From NCBI RefSeq assembly GCF_013402815.2, contig NZ_CP058601.1:1-64000 (forward strand): a stretch of 64,000 nucleotides of DNA, given 5' to 3'. The notes under the pieces are model-generated. The model had not been told where the DNA came from and did not search any database. It was given only the letters and a program-made list of their open reading frames with translations. Made by a program: the position numbers and the translations under genes. This DNA is from Natrinema halophilum (GTDB lineage Archaea > Halobacteriota > Halobacteria > Halobacteriales > Natrialbaceae). Position 1 is the first letter of the stretch; every line of letters starts with the position of its first letter. Shown here piece by piece: positions 1 to 8,716 of this stretch.

Positions 1-104
1 TCGGACGCGTCGACCGGTTGGACCTGTCCTGAATCGGTGGCTCGAGGCGTTCGCACGCGTCGACGGATCGTAGACCGACCGAGCCAATTCGAACCCGTTC
101 ACTC

Positions 105-2321
105 ATGCAACTCCGCGTTAAACCGCTGAAACGGAAAGATGTAGGCAGCGGTCTGGCCGCGATCGATCGCGAGGCGATGACCGACCTCGGTGTATCGAGC
201 GGCAACTTCGTCGCAATCGCGGGTCCCGACGGCCGAGTCGTCGCACGTGTCTGGCCGGGCCGCAGCGAAGACACGGGTCGGGGCATCGTCCGAATCGACG
301 ATCGGGTCAGCGTCGAGCCGGCCGACGTCGAACCAGCGGAGCGTGTCTCCCTCGCGCTGCCCGAGAACGTCCGCATCCAGGGCGACGTCGGCTCGTACCT
401 CAAGGATAAACTCTCGGAACGCGCCGTCAGCCCCGGCGACACGTTCTCGCTGTCGCTCGGCTTTGGTCTCCTCTCAACGCGTTCCGGTCGGCGACTACCG
501 GTCACCGTCGTCGAAACCAAACCGAGCGGTTCCGTCGTCGTCGGCAGCGAGACCGAGGTGATCGTGACCGAACGGGGCGACGACGAACTCGCGGTCGAAG
601 CAACCGGCCCGTTTGCGTCCGAGGACGAAACCGGCGGACGGCCGCCGGACGTCACTTACGAGGACGTCGGAGGTCTCGATGACGAACTCGAACAGGTTCG
701 AGAGATGATCGAGCTGCCGATGCGCCATCCCGAACTGTTCAGAGCGCTCGGCATCGAACCGCCGAGGGGTGTCCTCCTGCACGGTCCACCCGGTACTGGA
801 AAGACGCTGATCGCTCGTGCGGTGGCCAACGAGATCGACGCTCACTTCGAGACGATTTCCGGGCCGGAGATCATGTCGAAGTACTACGGCGAGAGCGAAG
901 AGCAACTCCGCGATGTCTTCGAAGAGGCGGCGGAAAACGAGCCGGCTATCGTCTTCATCGACGAACTCGATTCCATCGCGCCCAAGCGCGAGGACGTACA
1001 GGGTGACGTCGAACGCCGCGTCGTCGCCCAGCTGCTCTCGCTGATGGATGGCCTGGAACGGCGTGGCGAGATCACCGTCATCGGAACGACCAACCGCGTC
1101 GACGCAATCGACCCTGCGTTGCGCCGACCCGGACGCTTCGACCGTGAGATCGAGATCGGTGTGCCCGACGCTGCGGGACGGGAAGAGATCCTGCAGATCC
1201 ACACTCGCGGAATGCCGCTCGACGCAGACGTCGTTCTCGAGCGGTACGCTGAGAATACCCACGGATTCGTCGGGGCCGATCTCGAAAACCTCGCCAAGGA
1301 GGCCGCTATGACCGCCATGCGGCGGGTCCGCCCCGAACTCGACTTCGACGAGGAGGAGATCGACGCCGAGACCCTAGAGGCCATAGAGATCACGGAGGCC
1401 GACTTCAGGAGCGCCCTGCGCGGCATCGAACCCTCCGCGATGCGCGAGGTCTTCGTCGAAGTGCCGGACGTCAGCTGGGACGACGTCGGCGGACTCGAGG
1501 CGGCCAAGGAACGCCTGCGCGAGAGCGTCCAGTGGCCGATGGAACACGCCGACGCGTACGAACGCGTCGGCCTCGACCCCGCCAAGGGCGTTCTCCTGTA
1601 CGGCCCGCCAGGAACCGGAAAAACGCTGCTGGCGAAAGCGGTGGCAAACGAGTCCCAGTCGAACTTCATCTCGGTCAAGGGCCCCGAACTCTTCGATAAG
1701 TACGTCGGCGAATCCGAGAAGGGGGTCCGCGAAGTCATCAGTAAGGCCCGTGAGAACGCGCCGACGGTCGTCTTCTTCGACGAGATCGACGCCATCGCGA
1801 GCAAGCGCGGGACTGGAACCGGCGACTCCAACGTCGGCGAGCGAGTCGTCTCCCAGCTCTTGACCGAACTCGACGGGCTTGAAGAACTCGAGGACGTCGT
1901 CGTCATCGCGGCCTCGAACCGACCAGAGTTGATCGATGACGCGCTCCTCCGGCCGGGTCGTCTCGACTGTCACGTCTCCGTCGACGAACCCGACGAACCG
2001 GCTCGCCGGGAAATCTTCGAGATCCATACGCAAGATCGCCCGCTCGCCGACGACGTCGACCTTGAGGATCTCGCGGCCGAGACGGACGGGTACACCGGGG
2101 CGGACGTCGAAGCCGTCTGCCGCGAAGCCGCGACGATCGCCGTCCGCGAACACGTCCGCGCGAAAGCAGCCGGCGAAGAGACCGACGTTGCCGCGATCGA
2201 GCTGACGGCCGACCACTTCGACCGATCGCTCGACGTCGTCTCGCCGGAATCGGACGACGAGTTTGCGCTCAAAGGAGACGAGTTCGCCGACGCGCTCGAG
2301 GGTCTAGAAGGCGAAGCATAA
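105..2321 (+). CDS. cdc48: Cdc48/VCP-type AAA+ ATPase
   Basis: This 738-aa protein has the p97/VCP layout. An N-terminal substrate/cofactor domain (about residues 1-185) is followed by two AAA+ modules. D1 has Walker A GPPGTGKT at 227-234 and Walker B FIDE with D286/E287. D2 has GPPGTGKT at 500-507 and FDE with D559/E560. Both keep the TNR/SNR sensor and the RPGRFD/RPGRLD arginine-finger regions, so both should hydrolyse ATP. Archaeal Cdc48 is a cytoplasmic unfoldase that can feed the 20S proteasome. That fits the PAN gene about 9 kb away, although the two are not in one operon. The first ATG is used because the protein then begins exactly where the family does ([10 protein letters not shown]). 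Haloarchaea usually carry several paralogs; which one this is cannot be told here. Confidence 0.97.
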   Translation: MQLRVKPLKRKDVGSGLAAIDREAMTDLGVSSGNFVAIAGPDGRVVARVWPGRSEDTGRGIVRIDDRVSVEPADVEPAERVSLALPENVRIQGDVGSYLKDKLSERAVSPGDTFSLSLGFGLLSTRSGRRLPVTVVETKPSGSVVVGSETEVIVTERGDDELAVEATGPFASEDETGGRPPDVTYEDVGGLDDELEQVREMIELPMRHPELFRALGIEPPRGVLLHGPPGTGKTLIARAVANEIDAHFETISGPEIMSKYYGESEEQLRDVFEEAAENEPAIVFIDELDSIAPKREDVQGDVERRVVAQLLSLMDGLERRGEITVIGTTNRVDAIDPALRRPGRFDREIEIGVPDAAGREEILQIHTRGMPLDADVVLERYAENTHGFVGADLENLAKEAAMTAMRRVRPELDFDEEEIDAETLEAIEITEADFRSALRGIEPSAMREVFVEVPDVSWDDVGGLEAAKERLRESVQWPMEHADAYERVGLDPAKGVLLYGPPGTGKTLLAKAVANESQSNFISVKGPELFDKYVGESEKGVREVISKARENAPTVVFFDEIDAIASKRGTGTGDSNVGERVVSQLLTELDGLEELEDVVVIAASNRPELIDDALLRPGRLDCHVSVDEPDEPARREIFEIHTQDRPLADDVDLEDLAAETDGYTGADVEAVCREAATIAVREHVRAKAAGEETDVAAIELTADHFDRSLDVVSPESDDEFALKGDEFADALEGLEGEA

Positions 2322-2470
2322 CGATAGACCAGTGATCGATCCGCCGCTGTGAGTAGCCCGTCAGAAACAAACCGAACGCGCTGGTCGCTCTCGTCCGAGC
2401 CCGGAGCGTTCGGGTGACTCAACCGGCGGTCGGACCAATACCTGCTGTCGGGGGTAGAAGACGAAAGGCC

Positions 2471-2480
2471 CATAAGTACC
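2471..2480 (+). promoter_or_regulatory. TATA box (box A) of the SRP RNA gene
   Basis: The decamer cataagtacc lies about 25 bases upstream of the predicted 5' end of the 7S RNA, the normal archaeal spacing. The same cataagtacc box is found upstream of the ferritin-like gene at 32449. Confidence 0.6.
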
Positions 2481-2498
2481 GCACGCCAACTATGAACT

Positions 2499-2806
2499 GG
2501 ACTAGGTCGGGCAGTTTGGCCCTGCTCGTTACCCGCGCTATGGTCATTAGCGGGGACCGAACACCGCGGGCGTCCGGTCAGACCGGCCGGGGCCCCGGGA
2601 GCCAACAGAGAAGCCTCGTCCGTCGGGGACAGCGGTCTCCGGTGGCCGTCCGCAGGGACGACCCATCGTAGTTAGTCGGCGACAGCCCATCAGGCGCGGA
2701 AGCGAGCAGTGGACCGCCGAACACCTGTCGCTCGACGGGTCGCGGGGTGGAGAAGGCAACCGGGATTCCCCCGGACGGAACGCCGGGCAACCCCGGTCGT
2801 CCGCAT
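2499..2806 (+). ncRNA. ffs: SRP 7S RNA
   Basis: This is a GC-rich stretch of about 308 nt with no convincing reading frame. The segment at 2691-2710 carries the helix-8 signature of SRP RNA (CAGGCGCGGAAGCGAGCAG), including the GGAA tetraloop and the GAGCAG asymmetric loop that bind SRP54. The 5' end (GGAC at 2499) can pair with GTCC at 2799-2802 to form the archaeal helix 1. The 5' part (TAGGTCGGGCAG) resembles the Halobacterium 7S RNA start. Length agrees with the roughly 300-nt haloarchaeal SRP RNAs, and a TATA box lies at the correct distance. The RNA scaffolds SRP19 and SRP54 for membrane targeting of nascent proteins. Ends are estimated to a few bases. Confidence 0.9.
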
Positions 2807-3026
2807 TCATATCGTTTCCAGTAACCCGACTAAGCGGAGGCTTCGGGTGCCGTTCTCCGCAACCTTCGCGACGAGAGCACCGTCGGGATGATCCTATCCG
2901 GACTTCTCTGCGGTATCTTGCTCTTCGTTGCGTTCGATGTCCGGCATTTCAATTCTTTCAATACCTCACGAAATCAACTCACTTATTTAGAAAAACTTAC
3001 AACGGTTATAATGGTCGATAGTAACG

Positions 3027-3839
3027 ATGACGAACAGACGATACACGGTCGTTCTTGGAGCGCTTGCGATAATGGTTCTTCTGAGCGGTTGCTCGATGGT
3101 CAGTGTCCCCTCGAGCGGTACCGATGATGGCGGTCCTGATTCCGATCCCGACCCCGAGGTGGTGTTCGAAGGGGCCTACGTTCACGCGGATGAACTGGAG
3201 GACGTCCAGGGTGTTCGGACGAACAACGTGACCAACGGGTCCGAATCAGTTATCGAACGGGTTCGCGTCAAACAACGACCGTACGTCGACGAACGAACGA
3301 AAGTACTCGAGTCGCCGGATCCGGGTAGAATAGGGAACGTCTACGTTTCGAACGCGACGGAAAACTGGTTTTATTATCCGAACTCGTCGGTAGCAGAGTA
3401 CTTCGCACCCGAAGAGCCGTTCACTAACGAGGAGGTGCGGTCGAGTCGGGCGTCGATGGCCGAGAAACAACTCGAGAATTACAGTATCGAATACCGAGGC
3501 ACCGAACGAGTCGCTGACCGAGAAACCCACGTTCTGGACGTCAAAGCGAAGAACGAAACCGTCGAAAAAGGCATTTCGACTATCGTCGGCGATACAGAAT
3601 ACGTCTTCGCACTCGAGACGAGTAATCCGGCAGAGGATCTTCGGACCGTCGAACAAACGCTGTGGATCGATACGGAGTACGACTATCCCTTGAAAGAGAA
3701 AGTCGTGTTCGAGCAACCGAACGGAGAACGGATCGTCATGACCGAACGGTTCGAGTCGGTCAGGTTCAATACCGGCCTCGACGACGAGACGTTCGCGTTC
3801 GACCCGCCGGAAAACGCCACCGTCCGGGATATCTCGTAG
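3027..3839 (+). CDS. LolA-like secreted lipoprotein
   Basis: This 270-aa protein starts with a lipoprotein signal: positive n-region, hydrophobic core (VVLGALAIMVLL), lipobox LSGC with C22. An acidic Gly/Asp/Pro linker follows. The rest is predominantly beta with repeated charged strands, ending in the FNTGLDDETFAF pattern seen in haloarchaeal proteins annotated as LolA-like or outer-membrane-lipoprotein-sorting-like. Archaea have no outer membrane, so the fold assignment does not imply Lol function; a cell-surface lipid- or ligand-binding role is the safer guess. AT-rich promoter-like sequence (acttatttag at 2981) lies upstream. The gene stands alone, converging on mscS. Confidence 0.8.
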   Translation: MTNRRYTVVLGALAIMVLLSGCSMVSVPSSGTDDGGPDSDPDPEVVFEGAYVHADELEDVQGVRTNNVTNGSESVIERVRVKQRPYVDERTKVLESPDPGRIGNVYVSNATENWFYYPNSSVAEYFAPEEPFTNEEVRSSRASMAEKQLENYSIEYRGTERVADRETHVLDVKAKNETVEKGISTIVGDTEYVFALETSNPAEDLRTVEQTLWIDTEYDYPLKEKVVFEQPNGERIVMTERFESVRFNTGLDDETFAFDPPENATVRDIS

Positions 3840-3924
3840 GACGTACCGGTGACGTATTCGCTATGCCGGCAGCCACTTACACGCGATAAAGCTCCAGCGG
3901 ACTGCCTCGAGGCGATTGAGGCAC

Positions 3925-4845
3925 CTATTCGGCCGGTTGGACGATGCTCTGATCCCGCTCGAGCGACAATCCTCCCTCGAGCGTGCGGACGGGGTAGGGG
4001 ATGTCGATTCCTTCCTCGTCGAAGCGTCGTTTGACCGCAGTGACGTACTCGCCGCGGATGCGGACGAAGTCGGCTCGAGCGGGATTAGCGATCCAGAACC
4101 GCGATTGAAGGCCGACGTCGGACGAACCGAGTTCAGTAAGTCGGACGGAGGGCGCAGGGTCGTCCATAATGTCGGGATGGCGCTCGGCTTCGTCGACGAT
4201 GATCTCGGTCGCCTGATCGATGTCGTCGTCGTAGCCGATCCCGAAGACGAACTTCAGCCGAAGTTCGTCTGCGTCGACGGGGTTCTTGAGAACGCCGTCA
4301 GTAAGTATTGAATTCGGTACGGTGAGTAATTCGTTATCGAACGTTCGCACGCGAGTGACGCGAAGGCTGATATCCTCGACGACGCCGGAATAGGCGCCGT
4401 CGTCCCACTCGATCCAATCACCGATTCGAAACGGCTTGTCGGTGTAGATGAATACGCCGGCCACGAAATTTGAGATCACGTCCTGCATCGCCAGCCCGAC
4501 GGCGAGTGCCCCGGCCGCCGCGATGCCTGCCATCGAAACGAGGAAATTCCCGTAATCTGCGAACCCGAAAGCGATCGCGACGGCGACGAAACCGATACCG
4601 AACTTCGTTACCATCAACAACGGATTCTGTACGTGTTCGTCGAGGCCTCGGTTCTCGAACGCCCGTTTGGTAAGCGGCACGACGACCGTCCGGCCGACGA
4701 ACCAGATAACGGCGAACGCGATGACGAACTTGATCGCACTTTCCGCACCGGCGGCGAAGGGTTCGTTGATGAAGTCCAACTCTTCGAGTTGGCTGCCGAT
4801 GGGGCCAAGCGTTTGCAACGGGGTCAGTAGTACCCCGATACTCAT
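3925..4845 (-). CDS. mscS: MscS-family mechanosensitive channel
   Basis: This 306-aa protein has an N-terminal helix, a membrane segment around residues 35-55, then TM helices with a Gly/Ala-rich pore helix (AAAGALAVGLAMQDVISNFVAG), the hallmark TM3 of small-conductance mechanosensitive channels. The soluble MscS beta domain follows (IGDWIEWDDGAYSGVVEDISLRVTRVRT, VPNSIL). The channel should open on membrane tension and release solutes on hypo-osmotic downshock. Its ATG overlaps the stop of the YhbY-like gene by 4 bases, so the two are translationally coupled at the end of a leftward group that begins with rnp4. Confidence 0.93.
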   Translation of the reverse strand: MSIGVLLTPLQTLGPIGSQLEELDFINEPFAAGAESAIKFVIAFAVIWFVGRTVVVPLTKRAFENRGLDEHVQNPLLMVTKFGIGFVAVAIAFGFADYGNFLVSMAGIAAAGALAVGLAMQDVISNFVAGVFIYTDKPFRIGDWIEWDDGAYSGVVEDISLRVTRVRTFDNELLTVPNSILTDGVLKNPVDADELRLKFVFGIGYDDDIDQATEIIVDEAERHPDIMDDPAPSVRLTELGSSDVGLQSRFWIANPARADFVRIRGEYVTAVKRRFDEEGIDIPYPVRTLEGGLSLERDQSIVQPAE

Positions 4846-5090
4846 CGATAGATCACCGCTGTATGCCCCCGGGTTTCAATCAGTTCAGCGTTGACGCGGT
4901 CGGCGAGGTCGGCCGCCTTTTCGTCGGTCGAACTGCCCGCGCGGGCTGCGCGGAGAAACTTTACTTTCACGAGGTCTCGACTCGAGAGTTGATCGTCGAG
5001 TTCGTCGACGACCGAGTCGATGCCGCTTTTACCGACCCAGACGGTAACGTCGAGATCATGTGCGTCTTGCTTGAGCTCCTGTTTATCCAT
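4842..5090 (-). CDS. yhbY: YhbY/CRM-domain RNA-binding protein
   Basis: This 82-aa protein consists of a single CRM (CRS1-YhbY) domain. It has the VWVGKSG motif corresponding to the family's GxxG-containing RNA-binding loop, then VKVKF and the C-terminal IETRGHTAVIYR. Bacterial YhbY associates with pre-50S ribosomes; the archaeal role is thought to be in RNA or ribosome maturation. The start at 5090 (MDKQELKQ) is preferred over an in-frame ATG ten codons upstream because the domain begins there. It lies between rnp4 and mscS on the same strand and overlaps mscS by 4 bases. The company of an RNase P subunit supports an RNA-processing role. Confidence 0.9.
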   Translation of the reverse strand: MDKQELKQDAHDLDVTVWVGKSGIDSVVDELDDQLSSRDLVKVKFLRAARAGSSTDEKAADLADRVNAELIETRGHTAVIYR

Positions 5091-5220
5091 GGCATAGGAT
5101 TGTGAACCGAGCCGTTTCAATCTTCTCGAACGAGAATCCGACGGCGATTAGCGTCACATTCGGGGCAATCGTCCGAGCGGTCGGCGACCACTCCTCGTGG
5201 CATTCCTGCGATGACGGTCG

Positions 5221-5499
5221 TCAGTCCTCGTACGGATATCTCGCGTGGGCACCACAGTCACAGGTAATGACGACGTGGCCGTCTCGCACTCTGACGCGGG
5301 CGTTCGTTCCCGGCCTGAGATAGGCGTCACAGCGGTCGCACGTAAACCGTCGGAACTCCCGGGGAAGCGAAAGCCGATTTCGCTCCGCGATTCGACGCGC
5401 GAGGCGGACGTAGTATCGAGCTCGGTCGTCCTCGCCGTTCGACGCCGCCGCTCTAGCCAGGTCCTGAAGCCGCTCTATCCGCTCGGCGGCGATCTCCAT
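5221..5499 (-). CDS. rnp4: RNase P protein component 4 (Rpp21/Rpr2 family)
   Basis: This 92-aa protein has two N-terminal helices (IERLQDLARAA, ARYYVRLARRIAERNR) followed by a zinc ribbon with Cys pairs FTCDRC and ITCDCG. This is the structure of archaeal RNase P protein 4/Rpp21, which pairs with Rpp29 on the specificity domain of the catalytic RNA and helps mature the 5' ends of tRNAs. All four cysteines are present and length is normal for the family. It is the first gene of the leftward rnp4-yhbY-mscS group, with 130 bases to the next gene. Confidence 0.93.
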   Translation of the reverse strand: MEIAAERIERLQDLARAAASNGEDDRARYYVRLARRIAERNRLSLPREFRRFTCDRCDAYLRPGTNARVRVRDGHVVITCDCGAHARYPYED

Positions 5500-5668
5500 A
5501 CTCCGTTTTCCCTCGGTTACCCTATTGATGTTGCGCTCTATCGATGGAGTCGTGCCCTCCCGCGGTTGAAACGAATGCTAGTGAGTTCCTATCGAATACT
5601 AATCTGAAGATAATGTACCGATGATTGAAAAGATTCTTTACCCCACCTGGCGTTCGGCTATAGTACGC

Positions 5669-5684
5669 AATATTGTTATATATC
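5669..5684 (+). promoter_or_regulatory. Promoter element shared with the paralog at 8717
   Basis: The sequence aatattgttatatatc is nearly matched by aatactgttatatcgc at 8674-8689. In both cases the TGTTATA core ends exactly 32 bases before the ATG of a permuted binding protein. It probably contains the TATA box; the extended match may include a regulator site. Confidence 0.5.
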
Positions 5685-5711
5685 AAATGCAAAATGGTGT
5701 GACATAACCGA

Positions 5712-7532
5712 ATGAATTGGAACCCCTCTCCCTCCGAGAACCGCGTTAGCAGGCGCTCGGTGCTCGCTGGCGGCGCTGCAGGCGCCGCGATCACGACGAG
5801 CGGCTGCATCGATAGCGTTCGAAGCGTCGTAAACCACCGCGGAAGTAACAGACTCTCCCTCTCAATCGCCACTGTCCCCGCGGACGCAGACAGACAGAAC
5901 GTACGGATCGCACGTCGACTCGAGGAGAACCTCGAAAAGGTCGGGATCGAAGTCTCACTGGATATGCGGTCGCGATCGGAACTGCTGAAAGCAGTGTTGA
6001 TCGACCACGACTTCGATCTCTACGTCGGTCTCCACCCGGCTGGCTACGATCCTGACTTCCTCTATGAGACTCTCCACTCTACGTACGCCAGCGAAGCAGG
6101 GTGGCAAAATCCGTTTGGGTTCACCGATCAGGCGTTCTTCGACACTCATCTCGAGAAACAGCGTCGAGCCACCGGCGAAAAACGCACACGAGAAATCAAA
6201 AACATCTTGAGAGGACTCACACAGGAGAAAGTGCTCGAACCGATCTGCTTCCCTGACGAGTATCGCGTCGCCAGGTCGGATCGATTTACGGGTTGGAACG
6301 AGGGGAATCTCGCGACACGACACGGTTATCTGGGTCTCGAGCCGGCCGAGGACGTCGATCAACTCCACGCGCTCGTAACCAGCAGCCGCATCACGAAGAA
6401 TCTCAACCCACTCACAGCGACGTTTCGAAAGCGGGGAACGATCATCGGCCTACTGTATGATTCGCTGGGGACTGTCCACGACGACGACGTCAAGCCGTGG
6501 CTAGCGGAATCGTGGGAAATACCCAGTGAGCCGGCGACTGGCGAGGAATCGGCGAACGACCAGCAAGCGACGGATGGCGAAGAGACGCTGCAGACGATGT
6601 CCGTCACGCTCCGAAAGGGTTGTCAGTTCCACGATGGTGAGCTTGTGACTGCCGACGACGTCGCGTTCACCTATCGATTCCTTGATGATACGTCATTGGG
6701 GCGAGCGCCTCTCAAATCACCAGCGCCGCAGTATCAGGGTCAGGTCGACGTTGTCGACGGCGTCACGACGAACGGCGACTACGAGCTTACCATGACGGTA
6801 ACTGGCGGTCGAGAGCCATGCAAACGTGCCCTGACAGTACCGATCTTGCCCGAGCACGTGTGGCGCAAGCGGGTCAACGAACACGCTCTCGACGGCGAGT
6901 TCACTGCGTCGCAGGGCCGGTGGAGCGCCGTCACCACGAACAACGTTCCGCCTGTTGGCAGCGGCCCCTTCCAGTTCGATAGTCGCACCGAGGACGAATC
7001 GCTTACTCTCCGGCGGTTCGACAATCACTTCACCCACCGGGACGACGTCAAATTGCCAGCGCCGACCGTCGCCGAACTGCGGTTCAGTGTCGATCCGGGC
7101 AGCGTCTCGTCGATTGGACGCATTCAAGACGGTGGGGCGGATGTAACGGCTACGATGCTCGGCGCCCATTCGCTGGCCGCAATGAGCGACTCGCCGAATG
7201 TCGAGCAACTGAAGTCCAAGTCACGGATGTTCTATCATGTCGGGTTCAACGTTCGTAATGCGCCGTTCAGCAATTCCTATTTCCGCCGAGCGATCACACA
7301 GTTGCTGGATAAAAAAGCGATCGTCGAGGACGTGTTCTACGAAAACGCGACACCAACTGCGACACCGGTTTCCGGTGACTGGGTCCCCGCGGATCTCGAA
7401 TGGAACGGTGAAGATCCGGTAACGCCGTTCGTCGGTTCGAACGGAACGCTCAACGTCGAAGCAGCGAAAAAGGCGTTCGAGCGGGCAGGGTTCCGTTACG
7501 ATGATAACGGAAGACTGCTTGGAGGATATTAG
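5712..7532 (+). CDS. Tat lipoprotein: circularly permuted peptide-binding (SBP_bac_5) protein, copy 1
   Basis: This 606-aa protein carries a Tat lipoprotein signal (RR at 14-15, lipobox TSGC, C32), so it should be membrane-anchored outside the cell. The fold is that of OppA/DppA-type solute-binding proteins, in an unusual order. Residues about 47-210 correspond to the usual C-terminal part (KVGIEVSL, DHDFDLYVGL, PDFLYETLHS, FTGWNEG). Residues about 220-606 then correspond to the usual N-terminal and middle parts (NLNPLTA, LLYDSLG, WLAESWEI, FHDGELVTADDVAFTY, GSGPF). The protein ends at FRYDDNGRLL, the point where canonical members continue into the block found here at the start. Five bases separate it from the PAP2 gene. 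No permease or ATPase gene lies nearby. The ligand is unknown. Confidence 0.88.
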   Translation: MNWNPSPSENRVSRRSVLAGGAAGAAITTSGCIDSVRSVVNHRGSNRLSLSIATVPADADRQNVRIARRLEENLEKVGIEVSLDMRSRSELLKAVLIDHDFDLYVGLHPAGYDPDFLYETLHSTYASEAGWQNPFGFTDQAFFDTHLEKQRRATGEKRTREIKNILRGLTQEKVLEPICFPDEYRVARSDRFTGWNEGNLATRHGYLGLEPAEDVDQLHALVTSSRITKNLNPLTATFRKRGTIIGLLYDSLGTVHDDDVKPWLAESWEIPSEPATGEESANDQQATDGEETLQTMSVTLRKGCQFHDGELVTADDVAFTYRFLDDTSLGRAPLKSPAPQYQGQVDVVDGVTTNGDYELTMTVTGGREPCKRALTVPILPEHVWRKRVNEHALDGEFTASQGRWSAVTTNNVPPVGSGPFQFDSRTEDESLTLRRFDNHFTHRDDVKLPAPTVAELRFSVDPGSVSSIGRIQDGGADVTATMLGAHSLAAMSDSPNVEQLKSKSRMFYHVGFNVRNAPFSNSYFRRAITQLLDKKAIVEDVFYENATPTATPVSGDWVPADLEWNGEDPVTPFVGSNGTLNVEAAKKAFERAGFRYDDNGRLLGGY

Positions 7533-7537
7533 AAGCG

Positions 7538-8389
7538 ATGCTCGCCGAGGTGCTGACTCAGCTCGTCGCCGTTATCTTGATTTTGCTGCCGATTTCGATA
7601 GCCGTCTTTATCGGCCGCAAACGTCTTGCTCAAACGCGATCTGAATGGCGAAGCAGACTGCAGACCGCTGCACCGGTGATCGTCGTACTGTTGATCGTGT
7701 TGCTGATCAACCGGGTCGCCAGGCAGACGGCGCCGGATCTCTCCCGGGAGATCGGAATTCATCTGACTTCGACCTTCTACAACATCGAAGGAGAATTTAT
7801 TCTGATCTTCCGGACGATCCAGACAGCGGAGACGACGGCGTATTTTTCGTCGATCTACGTCTATGGATATACGTTTCTGCTGATATTCCCCATTATCGCG
7901 TATTTCACTCTCTCGGATACTCGGATCTTTCGTCGGCTGTTGACGGCATACGCCCTTAACTACGCGATCGGATTGGTGCTGTATATCCTCGTAATCGCGT
8001 ACGGTCCTCGGAATCTGATGCCTGCCGAACTGATGGAACGAATGTTATACGATACAAACCCACAATATCAGTATCTCACGCGGGAAGTCAACACGAACAC
8101 CAACGTTTTTCCGTCGTTGCACACGTCGCTCTCTGCAACCGTCGCCACGTTCGCGTGGATAACTCGCTCGAAATTCCCGAAGTGGTTTCCCGTCGCAGTA
8201 ATCCTGGCAGCAAGCGTCGCAATATCGACGATGTACCTCGGGATTCACTGGGGGATCGACGTCACCGCTGGCTTGGTGCTTGCTGCCCTTTGTGTGGATC
8301 TTTCCGACCGGCTCGTCGACCGCTGGTCCGTCGCAGAACTGTTCGACCAGTACGGTGATCGAATTCCGTGGAAGCAAGAACACGAGTAA
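7538..8389 (+). CDS. PAP2-superfamily membrane phosphatase
   Basis: This 283-aa polytopic protein has hydrophobic segments near residues 3-26, 45-62, 105-128, 135-165 and 200-260. The PAP2 active-site motifs are VFPSLHTS (P192-H195, motif 2) and STMYLGIHWGID (H237, D241, motif 3). The classic KxxxxxxRP motif 1 is not obvious, as in the PAP2_3/Aur1-like subgroup. Such enzymes dephosphorylate lipid or isoprenoid phosphates or transfer phospho-headgroups, usually with an outward-facing active site. It starts 5 bases after copy 1 of the permuted binding proteins and is followed by copy 2, so it is likely co-transcribed with the first. Substrate unknown. Confidence 0.85.
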   Translation: MLAEVLTQLVAVILILLPISIAVFIGRKRLAQTRSEWRSRLQTAAPVIVVLLIVLLINRVARQTAPDLSREIGIHLTSTFYNIEGEFILIFRTIQTAETTAYFSSIYVYGYTFLLIFPIIAYFTLSDTRIFRRLLTAYALNYAIGLVLYILVIAYGPRNLMPAELMERMLYDTNPQYQYLTREVNTNTNVFPSLHTSLSATVATFAWITRSKFPKWFPVAVILAASVAISTMYLGIHWGIDVTAGLVLAALCVDLSDRLVDRWSVAELFDQYGDRIPWKQEHE

Positions 8390-8716
8390 CCAGGTCGCTT
8401 GCGGTTTTGCCCGGTCACTACCTTCGGAACGGATGGTTGACTGCCGTCATATGCCTCGCCATCCGCGGTTCTGAACGGCGTCGCAGTCTCGGCATCGAAC
8501 TGGTTCCCTGTGTCCGTTCGAACGCCACAACTCGCCTCGACGGAGCTGACACACCGGCTCGAATACGTCAAAGCGAAACTGAGCTCGCGGTTCAAGTACC
8601 CGGGTGGATACCGGACGACCGCACCGTTTGCGAGGATCGATTGTGCCGTTACCCCGCGGACTCCCGATAACATAATACTGTTATATCGCGGCAGATTACT
8701 GTGGCAGACGTACAAG
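8390..8716 (+). other. Intergenic region upstream of the second permuted binding protein
   Basis: There are 327 bases between the PAP2 stop and the next ATG. A frame open from a GTG at 8510 runs into the downstream gene, but its first 69 residues do not resemble anything and precede an otherwise standard Tat signal, so I treat them as noncoding. The promoter element at 8674-8689 is the only recognisable signal. Confidence 0.5.
8674..8689 (+). promoter_or_regulatory. Promoter element shared with the paralog at 5712
   Basis: aatactgttatatcgc closely matches the element at 5669-5684. Its TGTTATA core ends 32 bases before the ATG at 8717, the same distance as in the first copy. Confidence 0.5.

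Noticed and set aside
5-64. Direct repeat acgcgtcgac at 5-14 and 55-64 upstream of cdc48
   Set aside because: A 10-base match of a common GC-rich word in a high-GC genome; no further symmetry.
495-1906. Long leftward open frames inside cdc48 (and similar long antisense frames inside rad50, sufB, sufD, polB and purA)
   Set aside because: They mirror the codon bias of the real genes (GC-rich third positions leave few stops), lack recognisable domains and are full of Ser/Arg runs.
2888-3127. 79-codon rightward frame with a hydrophobic start upstream of the lipoprotein gene
   Set aside because: It overlaps the promoter and the start of the 3027 gene in another frame; the sequence after the first 20 codons is unlikely and no family is recognised.
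8510-8716. N-terminal extension of the second permuted binding protein by 69 codons from a GTG
   Set aside because: It would put 69 ordinary residues before a standard Tat signal, and the shared promoter element lies inside it.
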